Part shown: piece after piece, positions 34,463 to 41,935 of the stretch
Layout: each line of letters starts with the position of its first letter
How positions within the stretch are numbered: the first letter of the stretch is position 1
Assembly: GCA_017416345.1 (NCBI GenBank)
Contig: JAFQCR010000027.1
Coordinates: forward strand, 62,001 to 126,000
DNA: 64,000 nt
DNA from: Clostridia bacterium
GTDB taxonomy: Bacteria; Bacillota; Clostridia; Oscillospirales; Acutalibacteraceae
Reading direction: 5' to 3'
Position numbers and translations under genes: made by a program
Notes under the pieces: model-generated
Database searches by the model: none
Told to the model about the DNA's origin: nothing
What the model saw: the letters and a program-made list of their open reading frames with translations, nothing else

Positions 34463-36229
34463 TTACATTTCAACAGTAGAGCCGAGTATAAGGTTTGACT
34501 TTCCGTCATCGCATTGATAGAGATTTATATAATCCGCGATAAGCTTGTTAGTGTTTTGCCAATCATTCGGATTATCGGTTATCTTACCTTCAGGACAATT
34601 TGCAAAGCCGGTAGCCAAACTGAAAATTAGGTTAACGTGACGGTTAAAGCAATCTTTATCAAATTCGTTCTCGGTTGTATCGTAAGAAAAATACTCAATA
34701 CCGTCACAGGTAAAACCAACCCTATCCTCAGACCACAATAAACCGTAGGTATGAAAATCCTGACTTAACAAGCCGCCGTCGGGACAGAAATATTTTTTTG
34801 CGTTAACATACTGCGGAACATCGAGAGAGTAATGCTCAAGACCAAAGCTTTTACCGTAATCTGTTGGATTTGCGTGCATATTGGCGGCATAATACGAAGA
34901 ATTACCAAACATCTCCATAATGTCATATTCGGGTGTGTAGTACGGCGGTGTGCCGGGATCCGAACGGTCTGACATAAGACCTGCGTTGGTTGCCCAAAAG
35001 GCCACCCAAAATCCTCCTCCGTGTGGCACAACAGCGCTTACCTCTGCATATCCAAACCTAAAACACATTCTGTTTTGAGTGTTGATCAATCCACCGTAAT
35101 AATAATTTTCATCCTCACGGGCGCAGATATAAAATTTTCCGTCTTTTATAAACACATCATTCGGGTCTGAAGAACGAACGCTTATCTTTCCGTTCAACCC
35201 CTGATTCTGCATATTTTCATCTCTTTGAAGCCACTTTTCAGTATCGAGTTCACCATTATCAAACTCGTCTCCCCAAACGTAATGAAGCTTGGTTTCAAGG
35301 TCATACTGACCGATTGAAGTACTGTACGAGCCGTTAACGGTAAAGTCTTTTATATCTCCCGCGACCGATTTTGCAAATTCCGATACAGCCATTGCGGTTG
35401 CATGAGGGCTTCCGCCGTTTAAGTACACTCTTTTACCGCTGACAACGATTCTGTAAGCGTCGTGGTCCAAAATCAACTCAACACCGTCGCGTTCGGGGTT
35501 GCCGACGATTATCTCATACTCACTCTGTTCATCGTTTTCCCTTGCGATATTTAACATATATCCCGTTTTGTTATAAATATGCTCACGAAGATTTTCCATC
35601 TCAAGCTGAGTTAAATAAGAAGTGTTGTATTGCGGTTTGACAAAAATATATTCAGAAATGTTTACACCGTTAATTGTGATGATTTCAAAATCACCTTGGA
35701 CGGCATAACAAAATTCAATACCGCCGTCAACACCCTTTGATTTAACATAATTATCCAAAAAATAATCGGCGGCATTACTCAAGACCTCGGCATTGTAGGC
35801 GTTGATTACTATCTTTTTACCTATCGTACAAATAATATAGTCGTTATATCGACCGCCCGTTTTTGACTTCAGATGATCTAACGCCTGCTGTGACTCGGCA
35901 CGGTTGGTTGCACCAATCAGTATTTCATATTTATCGGTTCCGTCATTTTCGTCCGAAATATTTTTAAGTGAAATGCCGAGTTTTGCTTTAAATTGTTTAA
36001 ACAGCAGACCCGCAACAGTTGCCTCATTATTTTTTGATTCTGCAGGGCGAACAATTGAATAGACTGCTTCAACTCCGTCAAAATAAGAAACATCGGCGGT
36101 GTTGATAATAATATCACCGTTTTCAGAGCTATTGAATGAGGCGTTTTCATTTGTATGACCCGATTCGCAACCGAGAAAACAGATGCTTAAAATAAGCAGT
36201 GAAACAATAAGTGAAAATATCTTTTTCAT
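34463..36229 (-). CDS. GH16 lipoprotein, paralog E (divergent)
   Basis: This 588-residue protein has a signal peptide with FLGC lipobox (C21), two GH20/GH67-N-like units (about 101-163 and 238-292) and a GH16 domain. Its catalytic motif is E-Y-D-I-M-E (E434, D436, E439), the usual laminarinase form, whereas paralogs A-D have E-I-D-L-N-E. Around the active site the sequence (GGGFWVAFWATNAG) also differs, so its substrate may differ. Start 36229 is chosen over the long upstream frame because the signal peptide begins there. It leads a probable two-gene operon with the propeller glycosidase. Confidence 0.85.
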   Translation of the reverse strand: MKKIFSLIVSLLILSICFLGCESGHTNENASFNSSENGDIIINTADVSYFDGVEAVYSIVRPAESKNNEATVAGLLFKQFKAKLGISLKNISDENDGTDKYEILIGATNRAESQQALDHLKSKTGGRYNDYIICTIGKKIVINAYNAEVLSNAADYFLDNYVKSKGVDGGIEFCYAVQGDFEIITINGVNISEYIFVKPQYNTSYLTQLEMENLREHIYNKTGYMLNIARENDEQSEYEIIVGNPERDGVELILDHDAYRIVVSGKRVYLNGGSPHATAMAVSEFAKSVAGDIKDFTVNGSYSTSIGQYDLETKLHYVWGDEFDNGELDTEKWLQRDENMQNQGLNGKISVRSSDPNDVFIKDGKFYICAREDENYYYGGLINTQNRMCFRFGYAEVSAVVPHGGGFWVAFWATNAGLMSDRSDPGTPPYYTPEYDIMEMFGNSSYYAANMHANPTDYGKSFGLEHYSLDVPQYVNAKKYFCPDGGLLSQDFHTYGLLWSEDRVGFTCDGIEYFSYDTTENEFDKDCFNRHVNLIFSLATGFANCPEGKITDNPNDWQNTNKLIADYINLYQCDDGKSNLILGSTVEM

Positions 36230-36260
36230 AACCCACCGCCAAAGTATTTTTTCTATTCTC

Positions 36261-36289
36261 AATTTATCATACCAAAATAATAAAGTCAA
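36261..36289 (-). promoter_or_regulatory. Promoter of GH16 paralog E
   Basis: Minus-strand TTGACT (36289-36284) and TAAATT (36266-36261) are 17 bp apart. Confidence 0.65.
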
Positions 36290-36333
36290 ATAAAAAATGC
36301 AATAATTATACAATACGCTAATAAAACAAAATA

Positions 36334-36363
36334 AACGCCCATCACAAAAGTGACAGGCGTTTG
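36334..36363 (-). terminator. Terminator of the infC-rpmI-rplT operon
   Basis: AAACGCC and GGCGTTT, extended by TGTCAC/GTGATG, flank a four-base loop. It is followed on the minus strand by ATTTTGTTTT. Confidence 0.8.
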
Positions 36364-36381
36364 GATGTAACAAATCTTAAA

Positions 36382-36738
36382 TTACTTAAGAGCTGCCTTT
36401 GCCTTCTCGGCAAGTGCTGCGAATGCGGCTGCATCCTCAACTGCAAGCTCTGCAAGCATCTTACGGTTAAGCTCGATGCCGGCCTTTTTAAGACCGTTCA
36501 TAAGAGTAGAGTAGTTCATACCGTTGATCTTTGCAGCAGCAGAGATTCTGGTGATCCAGAGACGGCGGAAGTCTCTCTTCTTAAGACGACGACCGATGTA
36601 AGCGTAGTTACCGGACTTCATAACCGCTTCTTTGGCGGTCTTAAACAGCTTGGACTTTGCACCAAAGTAACCCTTGGCAAGCTTCAATACTTTCTTTCTT
36701 CTTTTGCGCGTCATAATAGCGCCCTTAATACGTGCCAT
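36382..36738 (-). CDS. rplT: 50S ribosomal protein L20
   Basis: This protein of 118 residues, [19 protein letters not shown] at the start and [26 protein letters not shown] in the middle, is typical L20. It binds 23S rRNA early in 50S assembly and in Firmicutes also represses its own operon through the leader. It is the third gene of infC-rpmI-rplT. A good ribosome site (GGAGG) lies just upstream. Confidence 0.98.
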   Translation of the reverse strand: MARIKGAIMTRKRRKKVLKLAKGYFGAKSKLFKTAKEAVMKSGNYAYIGRRLKKRDFRRLWITRISAAAKINGMNYSTLMNGLKKAGIELNRKMLAELAVEDAAAFAALAEKAKAALK

Positions 36739-36778
36739 TTCAGCAACCTCCGTTTTTTTAGTTAGTTAGCGGTTTTCC

Positions 36779-36976
36779 TTATTTGTAAGGAAGCATCTTC
36801 TTGACCTTTGCTACGTTTGTTACGTCAACAACTGCAGCTGCGCGAAGATTTCTCTTACGCTTGGTGGTCTTCTTGTTAAGAATGTGGGACTTGAATGCGT
36901 GGGCGCGCTTTACCTTTCCAAGCTTGGTAAGCTTAAAACGCTTTTTTGCACCACTGTGTGTTTTCATCTTAGGCAT
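36779..36976 (-). CDS. rpmI: 50S ribosomal protein L35
   Basis: This protein of 65 residues is very basic, beginning [20 protein letters not shown], as in all bacterial L35 proteins. GGAGG precedes the ATG. It is the middle gene of the conserved infC-rpmI-rplT operon. Confidence 0.98.
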   Translation of the reverse strand: MPKMKTHSGAKKRFKLTKLGKVKRAHAFKSHILNKKTTKRKRNLRAAAVVDVTNVAKVKKMLPYK

Positions 36977-37004
36977 GATTATTCCTCCTTGAAAAAATTA
37001 ACGA

Positions 37005-37526
37005 TTACTTTGCCGGCTTCGGACCTAAGAACATATACATGTTACGGCCTTCCATCTTGGCGGGCTTTTCAACAACTGCATCCTCTGCACAGAAATCAGC
37101 GAACCTTTGCATAAGCTCGGTTCCGATCTCGGGATGGCCAAGCTCACGTCCTCTAAAACGAATGGTAACCTTTACCTTATCGCCGCTTTTGACGAACTTT
37201 CTTGCATTGTTGGCCTTGATCTCAAGATCGTGTGTGTCGATATTAAGACCGACGATACGGATCTCCTTGATCTCAACGACCTTCTGCTTTTTCTTGGCTT
37301 CCTTCTCACGTTTGGCCTGCTCAAAGCAAAACTTGCCGTAATCCATTATCTTGCAAACGGGCGGCTTGGCATTGGGGGCGATCAGAACAAGATCAAGGTC
37401 CTGTTCCATTGCCTTCTGATATGCCTCCTTTGAGGACATAAGGCCCAACTGTGATCCGTCGTTACCGACGACACGGACTTCCTTTTCTCTGATTTCTTCG
37501 TTGATCACGTGCTCCTGCTTACTGAT
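37005..37526 (-). CDS. infC: Translation initiation factor IF-3 with AUC start codon
   Basis: IF-3 checks start-codon pairing on the 30S subunit. The protein has both domains (N-terminal VINEEIREKEVRVVGNDG; C-terminal KEIRIVGLNIDTHDLEIKANNARKF). A GTG at 37508 would give 167 residues, but its AGGAG is only 3 nt away. Six codons upstream, in frame, an ATC at 37526 lies 7 nt behind a perfect GGAGGTG, and the added residues SKQEHV match the start of known Firmicute IF-3 proteins (MISK.. before INE). A start at AUC gives 173 residues. AUU or AUC starts that allow IF-3 autoregulation are established for infC elsewhere. Confidence 0.9.
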   Translation of the reverse strand: MSKQEHVINEEIREKEVRVVGNDGSQLGLMSSKEAYQKAMEQDLDLVLIAPNAKPPVCKIMDYGKFCFEQAKREKEAKKKQKVVEIKEIRIVGLNIDTHDLEIKANNARKFVKSGDKVKVTIRFRGRELGHPEIGTELMQRFADFCAEDAVVEKPAKMEGRNMYMFLGPKPAK

Positions 37527-37540
37527 GGTAAAACACCTCC

Positions 37541-37670
37541 GAAACTAAAACAAATGCGCGGACATAAAATATCCGCGCACAATAAGCATAACAAATGAAT
37601 TTGTTTTAACCTATTGACCTCTTAAGACGAAACTTTGAGGTGTGAGCGGATAAAGCCCAACTTTGTTGTC
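37541..37670 (-). promoter_or_regulatory. infC operon leader with attenuator hairpin
   Basis: About 130 nt of leader lie between promoter and ribosome site. GCGCGGA/TCCGCGC (37556-37562 with 37572-37578) forms a strong hairpin followed on the minus strand by ATTTGTTTTAG, which looks like a transcription attenuator. Upstream leader sequence (AAACAAATTCATTTGTTT and the CCGCTC segment) offers competing pairings. Firmicute infC-rpmI-rplT leaders are known to be regulated by L20; that this one is such a leader is inferred from position and structure. Confidence 0.55.
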
Positions 37671-37676
37671 CAAAAG

Positions 37677-37705
37677 ATTATAGCATAGTCGATCTTATTT
37701 GTCAA
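37677..37705 (-). promoter_or_regulatory. Promoter of infC-rpmI-rplT
   Basis: Minus-strand TTGACA (37705-37700) and TATAAT (37682-37677), both perfect, are 17 bp apart. Confidence 0.85.
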
Positions 37706-37728
37706 CAGCTATTTTAAAGAATTTTAAA

Positions 37729-38640
37729 TTATTTTTTAACGCCGCCGGATTTGAGGTAATCAATGTATTCTTCCATACACATACCAAGCTCACCCATAGC
37801 CTTGGCGTGCTCAACACCGACATAGCGGTAGTGCCAGGGCTCATAGATTATCTTGGTGATAGCCTGCTTGTCCTCGGCGTAACGCATTATAAAGCCGTAA
37901 TCGGCAGCGTGCTTCTGCAGCCAACGGAAAGCGGCGGTATTCTCAAATGAGGTCTCGACCGAATTGATATCAACAGCCAACCCCAAATGATGCTCGCTTG
38001 TACCGGGAACTGCAACGATGGTTGCGGCCTTCTTCTTGGCGGCTTCATCGTCAAGCCCCTCTTCCCGCTTGCAACGCTCAACACGGTTTTTATATAGCGT
38101 GTTCTGATAGTTGTACGAACGGTAGGCCGACACCGATATCAGCGTTACACCGTCATCAGCGGCGGCTTTACACATCTGCTCAAAAGGCTCGATGATACGC
38201 TTATCGAGGTACTTGCTCGATTCGGCACCGCTGGTATATTTCTCACGGATGGTTGAGCGCTCAACACTCGAAATGAAATCCTTGGAAACGCTCTTATCGG
38301 GATTGACCAGCTTCAGATACCACTTATCGACCTCAGCCATCATAGCAAGCTGTTCATCGGTAGGACCCGACGAAGCAGCATCGCTACTGTTTGCAACATC
38401 CGATGAGCCCGACTGCGTACTGTCAGACGATGCGGTGCCGCTCACGTCTGACGTTGTGTCGTCAGACGGAACGGTATTGTTTTTCAAATCGAAGTAGCCG
38501 ATGCTCACCAATATCAGCGCAATGGTCAGCACAAAAATTATAAAGGTCTCAACAAGAATGATAAGATTCTTGCGTCTGGCTCTTTTTCTGCGCTCCTCAC
38601 GTCGACGCTCGGCCGCTACATTTCTGTCAAAATCCTGCAT
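37729..38640 (-). CDS. VanY-type D-alanyl-D-alanine carboxypeptidase (peptidase M15B)
   Basis: This 303-residue protein has a short basic cytoplasmic N-terminus, one membrane segment (about 25-49), a Ser/Asp/Thr-rich linker (55-95) and an extracellular M15 domain. Zinc and catalytic residues are visible: SEHHLGLAVD (H217, D224) and EPWHYRY (E267, H270). It trims the terminal D-Ala from peptidoglycan stems. No vanR/S or vanA-type genes are near, so a general wall-remodelling role is likelier than glycopeptide resistance. Its ATG overlaps the stop of the upstream SerA-like gene (TGATG). Confidence 0.9.
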   Translation of the reverse strand: MQDFDRNVAAERRREERRKRARRKNLIILVETFIIFVLTIALILVSIGYFDLKNNTVPSDDTTSDVSGTASSDSTQSGSSDVANSSDAASSGPTDEQLAMMAEVDKWYLKLVNPDKSVSKDFISSVERSTIREKYTSGAESSKYLDKRIIEPFEQMCKAAADDGVTLISVSAYRSYNYQNTLYKNRVERCKREEGLDDEAAKKKAATIVAVPGTSEHHLGLAVDINSVETSFENTAAFRWLQKHAADYGFIMRYAEDKQAITKIIYEPWHYRYVGVEHAKAMGELGMCMEEYIDYLKSGGVKK

Positions 38641-39815
38641 CAGCGGATCACTCTGACACGGATGACCTCATCCATATCACCGATTGCCTTGGCAATGGCA
38701 TCGACCTTTGTAAGATCCTTTTCCTCAAGGTCAAGCATGGTGTATGCAAAGTCCTTCTTGGACTTGTTGAGCATATTGTTGATGTTGATGTTACCGCCCG
38801 AAACGATGCCGGTGATCTTGTTGATAACGGCAGGAACGTTTTTGTGGATAACGCAGATCCTCTCATCACCGGTTCTGGGCATAGAGATATTGGGCATATT
38901 TACCGAGTTCACGATATTACCGTTCTCGATATAGTCGATAAGCTCGATAGCTGCCATCTTGGCACAGTTGTCCTCAGATTCGGGAGTGGATGCACCAAGG
39001 TGAGGAATTGCGATAACACCGTCAGCACCGATAACCTCATCAGACGGGAAGTCGGTAACATAGGCAGCAACCTTGCCCTCATCAAGAGCGGCAAGCAGAT
39101 CCTCGGAATTGACCAGATCGCCACGTGCAAAGTTCAGAATACGGACGCCGTCCTTGCACTTTGCAATGGTCTCCTTGTTGATGAGACCCTTGGTATCGGG
39201 AGTAAGCGGAACGTGAAGAGTGATGTAATCGCACTTCTCGTAGATCTCGTTAAGCTCGATAGCGTGGATAGCGTTTTGGGTGAGGTTCCATGCGGCATCG
39301 ACCGACAGATAGGGGTCGTAACCGTAGACCTTCATGCCGAGTGCGTTGGCGGCATTGGCAACCAGAACACCAATTGCACCAAGGCCGATAACGCCGATGC
39401 TCTTACCCTTGATCTCGGGACCGACGAAGGCACCCTTGCCCTTTTCGACCATCTTGCCGACCTCTGCACCGTTGCCCTTAAGGGTCTCGGCCCACTTGAT
39501 AGCGGGAATTACACGACGGGAGCAGATAAGAAGACCTGCGATAACAAGCTCCTTAACAGCGTTGGCGTTTGCACCGGGGGTGTTGAAAACAACGATGCCC
39601 TCTTCTGCGCAGCGCTCAACGGGAATGTTATTGGTACCTGCACCGGCACGTGCGATCGCAAGCAGAGATTTATCAAACTCTACATCGTGCAAAGCGGCCG
39701 AGCGGACGATGGCACCGACAGGATCGGCAACCTCGTCACCGCAGGTGTATGCTGTCTTATCGAACTCATCAAGTCCGATAGCGGAAATTTTGTTGTAGGT
39801 TTTAATGTTGTACAT
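38640..39815 (-). CDS. serA: D-3-phosphoglycerate dehydrogenase, ACT-domain form
   Basis: This 391-residue NAD-dependent 2-hydroxyacid dehydrogenase has the nucleotide motif IGVIGLGAIGVLVANAANALGMKVYGYDPYLS, catalytic segments NFARGDLVN and PHLGASTPESEDN, and a C-terminal ACT domain (about 315-391) for serine sensing. This short form is common in Clostridia and lacks the intervening domain of long SerA. It catalyses the first step of serine synthesis. The start at 39815 follows GGAGGAAA by 6-8 nt; the frame extends upstream without a ribosome site. The promoter TTGACA-16-TATAAT is at 39895-39868. No serC or serB gene is adjacent. Confidence 0.88.
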   Translation of the reverse strand: MYNIKTYNKISAIGLDEFDKTAYTCGDEVADPVGAIVRSAALHDVEFDKSLLAIARAGAGTNNIPVERCAEEGIVVFNTPGANANAVKELVIAGLLICSRRVIPAIKWAETLKGNGAEVGKMVEKGKGAFVGPEIKGKSIGVIGLGAIGVLVANAANALGMKVYGYDPYLSVDAAWNLTQNAIHAIELNEIYEKCDYITLHVPLTPDTKGLINKETIAKCKDGVRILNFARGDLVNSEDLLAALDEGKVAAYVTDFPSDEVIGADGVIAIPHLGASTPESEDNCAKMAAIELIDYIENGNIVNSVNMPNISMPRTGDERICVIHKNVPAVINKITGIVSGGNININNMLNKSKKDFAYTMLDLEEKDLTKVDAIAKAIGDMDEVIRVRVIR

Positions 39816-39975
39816 TTTGGTTTCCTCCGAAATTCGTTTCATTCTGACAAAATCAGATAATACCTATATTATATATTATGCAGAGGTTTTGTCAAGTGGT
39901 TTGTTAAAAATTGAACTATATTTTTTGAAAAATTAATCAAAAATCAAATTTCTTTGTTAATTATTTGTCAATCTT

Positions 39976-40620
39976 TCACTGTAATTGCTTTAAAAGCAGA
40001 TCAAAATACTCAATGACATCGGTCTCGCGCACCTTTATTTCGGCATCAAGACGTTCATCGCTCATACTTCCCGACGAAATAAGCTCCAGCAGTTCGGATT
40101 TGAAGACCTCGGTCCTGCCAAGCGCAAGATTGATAAGATCCTTTGAATTATGGTCGGATGCCGCTGCAAAGGTATTGCAGACCTCGGCGCTTTTGAGCAC
40201 TACCCTGCCAATGGCTGCGGAAGCCGCTTTAAGACCGAATTCAGGCAATACGGTCGTGGTAATACTGTCGTTATCAACGGTCGGCAAGGTGTGTTTTACC
40301 ATAGGTTCAGAAGACTCAGCCGTTTCTGCAGCAACATTGTCAGCCGATTCCTCAACGGTAGGCTCCGAGAATGCGTCATCCGGCTGTGCAGACGGTCGTG
40401 CTTCGACAACAGCCACCGGCTCGGGCGGATCACGGTCAAGCTCCTTAGCCATATTCAAAAGCTCGTTTTCGGCTTTCAAAGCGGCGTTTTCAAGCATCAG
40501 GCGCTCTATCTCTGCCTTATCTTCCTCGGCTCTCATCTCAAGCTCACGGCATTTTGTAAAAAGACGGTTATTCTTTTCAATAACCTTGTTCATTTCTTCA
40601 ATAAGTTTGGTTTTGTTCAA
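39976..40620 (-). CDS. Coiled-coil protein of unknown function
   Basis: This protein of about 214 residues is not recognised. Residues 1-65 form a heptad-like coiled coil rich in Glu, Lys and Leu (LIEEMNKVIEKNNRLFTKCRELEMRAEE..). A disordered acidic, Pro/Ala-rich linker (about 66-125) follows, then a helical C-terminal part (about 135-214). A TTG start at 40620 is proposed because GAGGTGG lies 5-6 nt upstream; the upstream ATG codons at 40674 and 40662 have no ribosome site. The layout resembles scaffold or division-associated proteins, but there is no evidence for function. Confidence 0.65.
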   Translation of the reverse strand: MNKTKLIEEMNKVIEKNNRLFTKCRELEMRAEEDKAEIERLMLENAALKAENELLNMAKELDRDPPEPVAVVEARPSAQPDDAFSEPTVEESADNVAAETAESSEPMVKHTLPTVDNDSITTTVLPEFGLKAASAAIGRVVLKSAEVCNTFAAASDHNSKDLINLALGRTEVFKSELLELISSGSMSDERLDAEIKVRETDVIEYFDLLLKQLQ

Positions 40621-40679
40621 AAAGACCACCTCATTTTGATTATATAACAAAATTCCTTGCATTTCAACACACAAATCAC

Positions 40680-40708
40680 TTGTTTAATTCTTAATTATGG
40701 TGTATAAT
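40680..40708 (+). promoter_or_regulatory. Promoter of the DUF4364 gene
   Basis: TTGTTT (40680-40685) and TATAAT (40703-40708) are 17 bp apart, followed by AAGGGAGG and the ATG at 40731. Confidence 0.65.
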
Positions 40709-40730
40709 ACCACTTAAGGGAGGTTTTTTT

Positions 40731-41294
40731 ATGATTTCTGATGCCATTACCGCCGGCGTAAACCCCGGTGGACTTCAAAGCCGCACCGAGATCCGTGTGC
40801 TTATATGCTATTTGCTGGATAATGTGTCGGCCCCCCTGCCCTTGGAGACCGTAAAGGAAAAACTGCATTTTGAAGGTATCGCCAATTATTTTGAAACGGC
40901 GTTTGCCATATCCGACCTTGAGGAAAACGGCAACATCAAAAAAGTTGAAAGCGATGACGGCAGAGCGTTATATGTTGCCGCAGGCGACTGTTCAAGCATA
41001 TCAGAGGCTTTGGCCACAAGTGTTCCCTTCTCGGTCAGAGAGCGTTCGCTCAATATTGCCAACGAGGTCATTGCACGTTGCCGTAACGAGCGTGAAAACA
41101 AGGTGACCGTCCAAAAGACCGAAAACGGTATGTATGTCACCTGTTCTGTTATGGATAATGATTTTGAGCTGGCATCCGTAAGGTTGCTTATCCCCGACGA
41201 GGAGACCGCCAACACCGTTAAGGAAAACTTTTACAAAGACCCGATGAGCGTGTTTGCCAAGATCACCGAGGGACTTGTTGGAACAAAAATTTAA
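40731..41294 (+). CDS. DUF4364 family protein
   Basis: This protein of 187 residues matches the DUF4364 pattern: an N-terminal winged-helix-like part (about 15-80; EIRVLICYLLDNVSAPLPLETVKEKL..) and a C-terminal domain of unknown role. Members are widespread in Clostridia and are predicted DNA-binding proteins. The ATG follows GGGAGG by 7 nt. It has its own promoter and terminator and lies upstream of the convergent tRNA-Thr gene. Confidence 0.8.
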   Translation: MISDAITAGVNPGGLQSRTEIRVLICYLLDNVSAPLPLETVKEKLHFEGIANYFETAFAISDLEENGNIKKVESDDGRALYVAAGDCSSISEALATSVPFSVRERSLNIANEVIARCRNERENKVTVQKTENGMYVTCSVMDNDFELASVRLLIPDEETANTVKENFYKDPMSVFAKITEGLVGTKI

Positions 41295-41321
41295 AAGCCG
41301 CACAAGACTGTACGGCTTTTT
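41293..41321 (+). terminator. Terminator of the DUF4364 gene
   Basis: AAAAGCCG and CGGCTTTT (41293-41300 with 41313-41320), with inner ACA/TGT pairs, end in a T run. On the minus strand it also follows the tRNA. Confidence 0.8.
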
Positions 41322-41323
41322 GA

Positions 41324-41399
41324 TGGAGCTGAAGATGGGACTCGAACCCACGACCTGCTGATTACGAATCAGCTGCTCTACCAACTGAGCCACTCCAGC
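41324..41399 (-). tRNA. tRNA-Thr (anticodon CGU)
   Basis: The minus strand reads GCTGGAG (acceptor), a D arm with TTGGTAGAGC, the anticodon arm GCTGA-TTCGTAA-TCAGC with CGU at positions 34-36, the T arm GTGGGTTCGAGTCCCAT and acceptor CTTCAGC with discriminator U. CCA is encoded (41324-41326). All four arms pair. Confidence 0.97.
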
Positions 41400-41467
41400 G
41401 TGTGAATATGATTATAACAATAAAACTCGCACAAGTCAAGCAAAATTATTAAAAAACGAGGTGTATT

Positions 41468-41914
41468 ATGTCCAAAAACACCAAAAGAAAATTAATCGTT
41501 TGTGAAAAGCTTTTTCAGTTGCGTACCGAAAGGCACGTTACCCAGGATCAGGTTGCAGATGTACTGGGCGTTTCACGCAGTACCGTAGCAAAATATGAGA
41601 CTTCGCTCAAGCCACCTTTGAAAAGTCTTGAAAAGCTGAGCGAATACTACAATGTTAGCTACGAATATCTCATTGACGACGAGTGTACCGAGCGCACGGC
41701 TCTTCGTTCGTCATCCGGTGACCAAACCAGGCTTACGTTTGCTTCACCCAATGCATTTGAGGGACTTCCGATATTAGAGCCCGACTATGACCTATCGGAG
41801 CTGCCCAACGATGTAAGAATGCTTGTGGAATGTTATCTTGGTGCAAGCGAGGATAAAAAGACCAGGCTATTGACATTGGCACTTGAAAATGAAGAAATCG
41901 GATCTGAGAGCTGA
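41468..41914 (+). CDS. XRE-family transcriptional regulator
   Basis: This protein of 148 residues has an N-terminal helix-turn-helix (about 13-67; LRTERHVTQDQVADVLGVSRSTVAKYETSLKPP) of the Cro/C1 type and an acidic C-terminal tail with a short helical segment (about 110-148) that may mediate dimerisation. The ATG follows GAGGTG. Its last codons lie within the terminator stem shared with the convergent rhaA gene. No target can be named. Confidence 0.85.
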   Translation: MSKNTKRKLIVCEKLFQLRTERHVTQDQVADVLGVSRSTVAKYETSLKPPLKSLEKLSEYYNVSYEYLIDDECTERTALRSSSGDQTRLTFASPNAFEGLPILEPDYDLSELPNDVRMLVECYLGASEDKKTRLLTLALENEEIGSES

Positions 41915-41931
41915 TCTCAGACCCGATTTTT
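41895..41931. terminator. Bidirectional terminator between the XRE gene and rhaA
   Basis: AAATCGG-A-TCTGAGA (41895-41909) and TCTCAGA-C-CCGATTT (41915-41929) form a 14-bp stem with one mismatch and T runs on both sides. The left arm is inside the XRE coding end. Confidence 0.85.
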
Positions 41932-41935
41932 TATT

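Noticed and set aside
34412-36373. Long N-terminal extension of GH16 paralog E (frame from 36373) and of the propeller protein (from 34436)
   Set aside because: The extensions contain the promoter or ribosome site and place the signal peptide internally; starts at 36229 and 34412 are better.
37729-38640. Glycopeptide-resistance locus around the VanY-like peptidase
   Set aside because: No vanA/H/X or vanR/S genes; the neighbours are serA and infC-rpmI-rplT.
38844-39860. Plus-strand frame of 338 codons
   Set aside because: Antisense to serA, without a ribosome site or recognisable domain.
41324-41470. Integration site at the tRNA-Thr gene
   Set aside because: No integrase, no duplicated tRNA end and no phage genes are near it.
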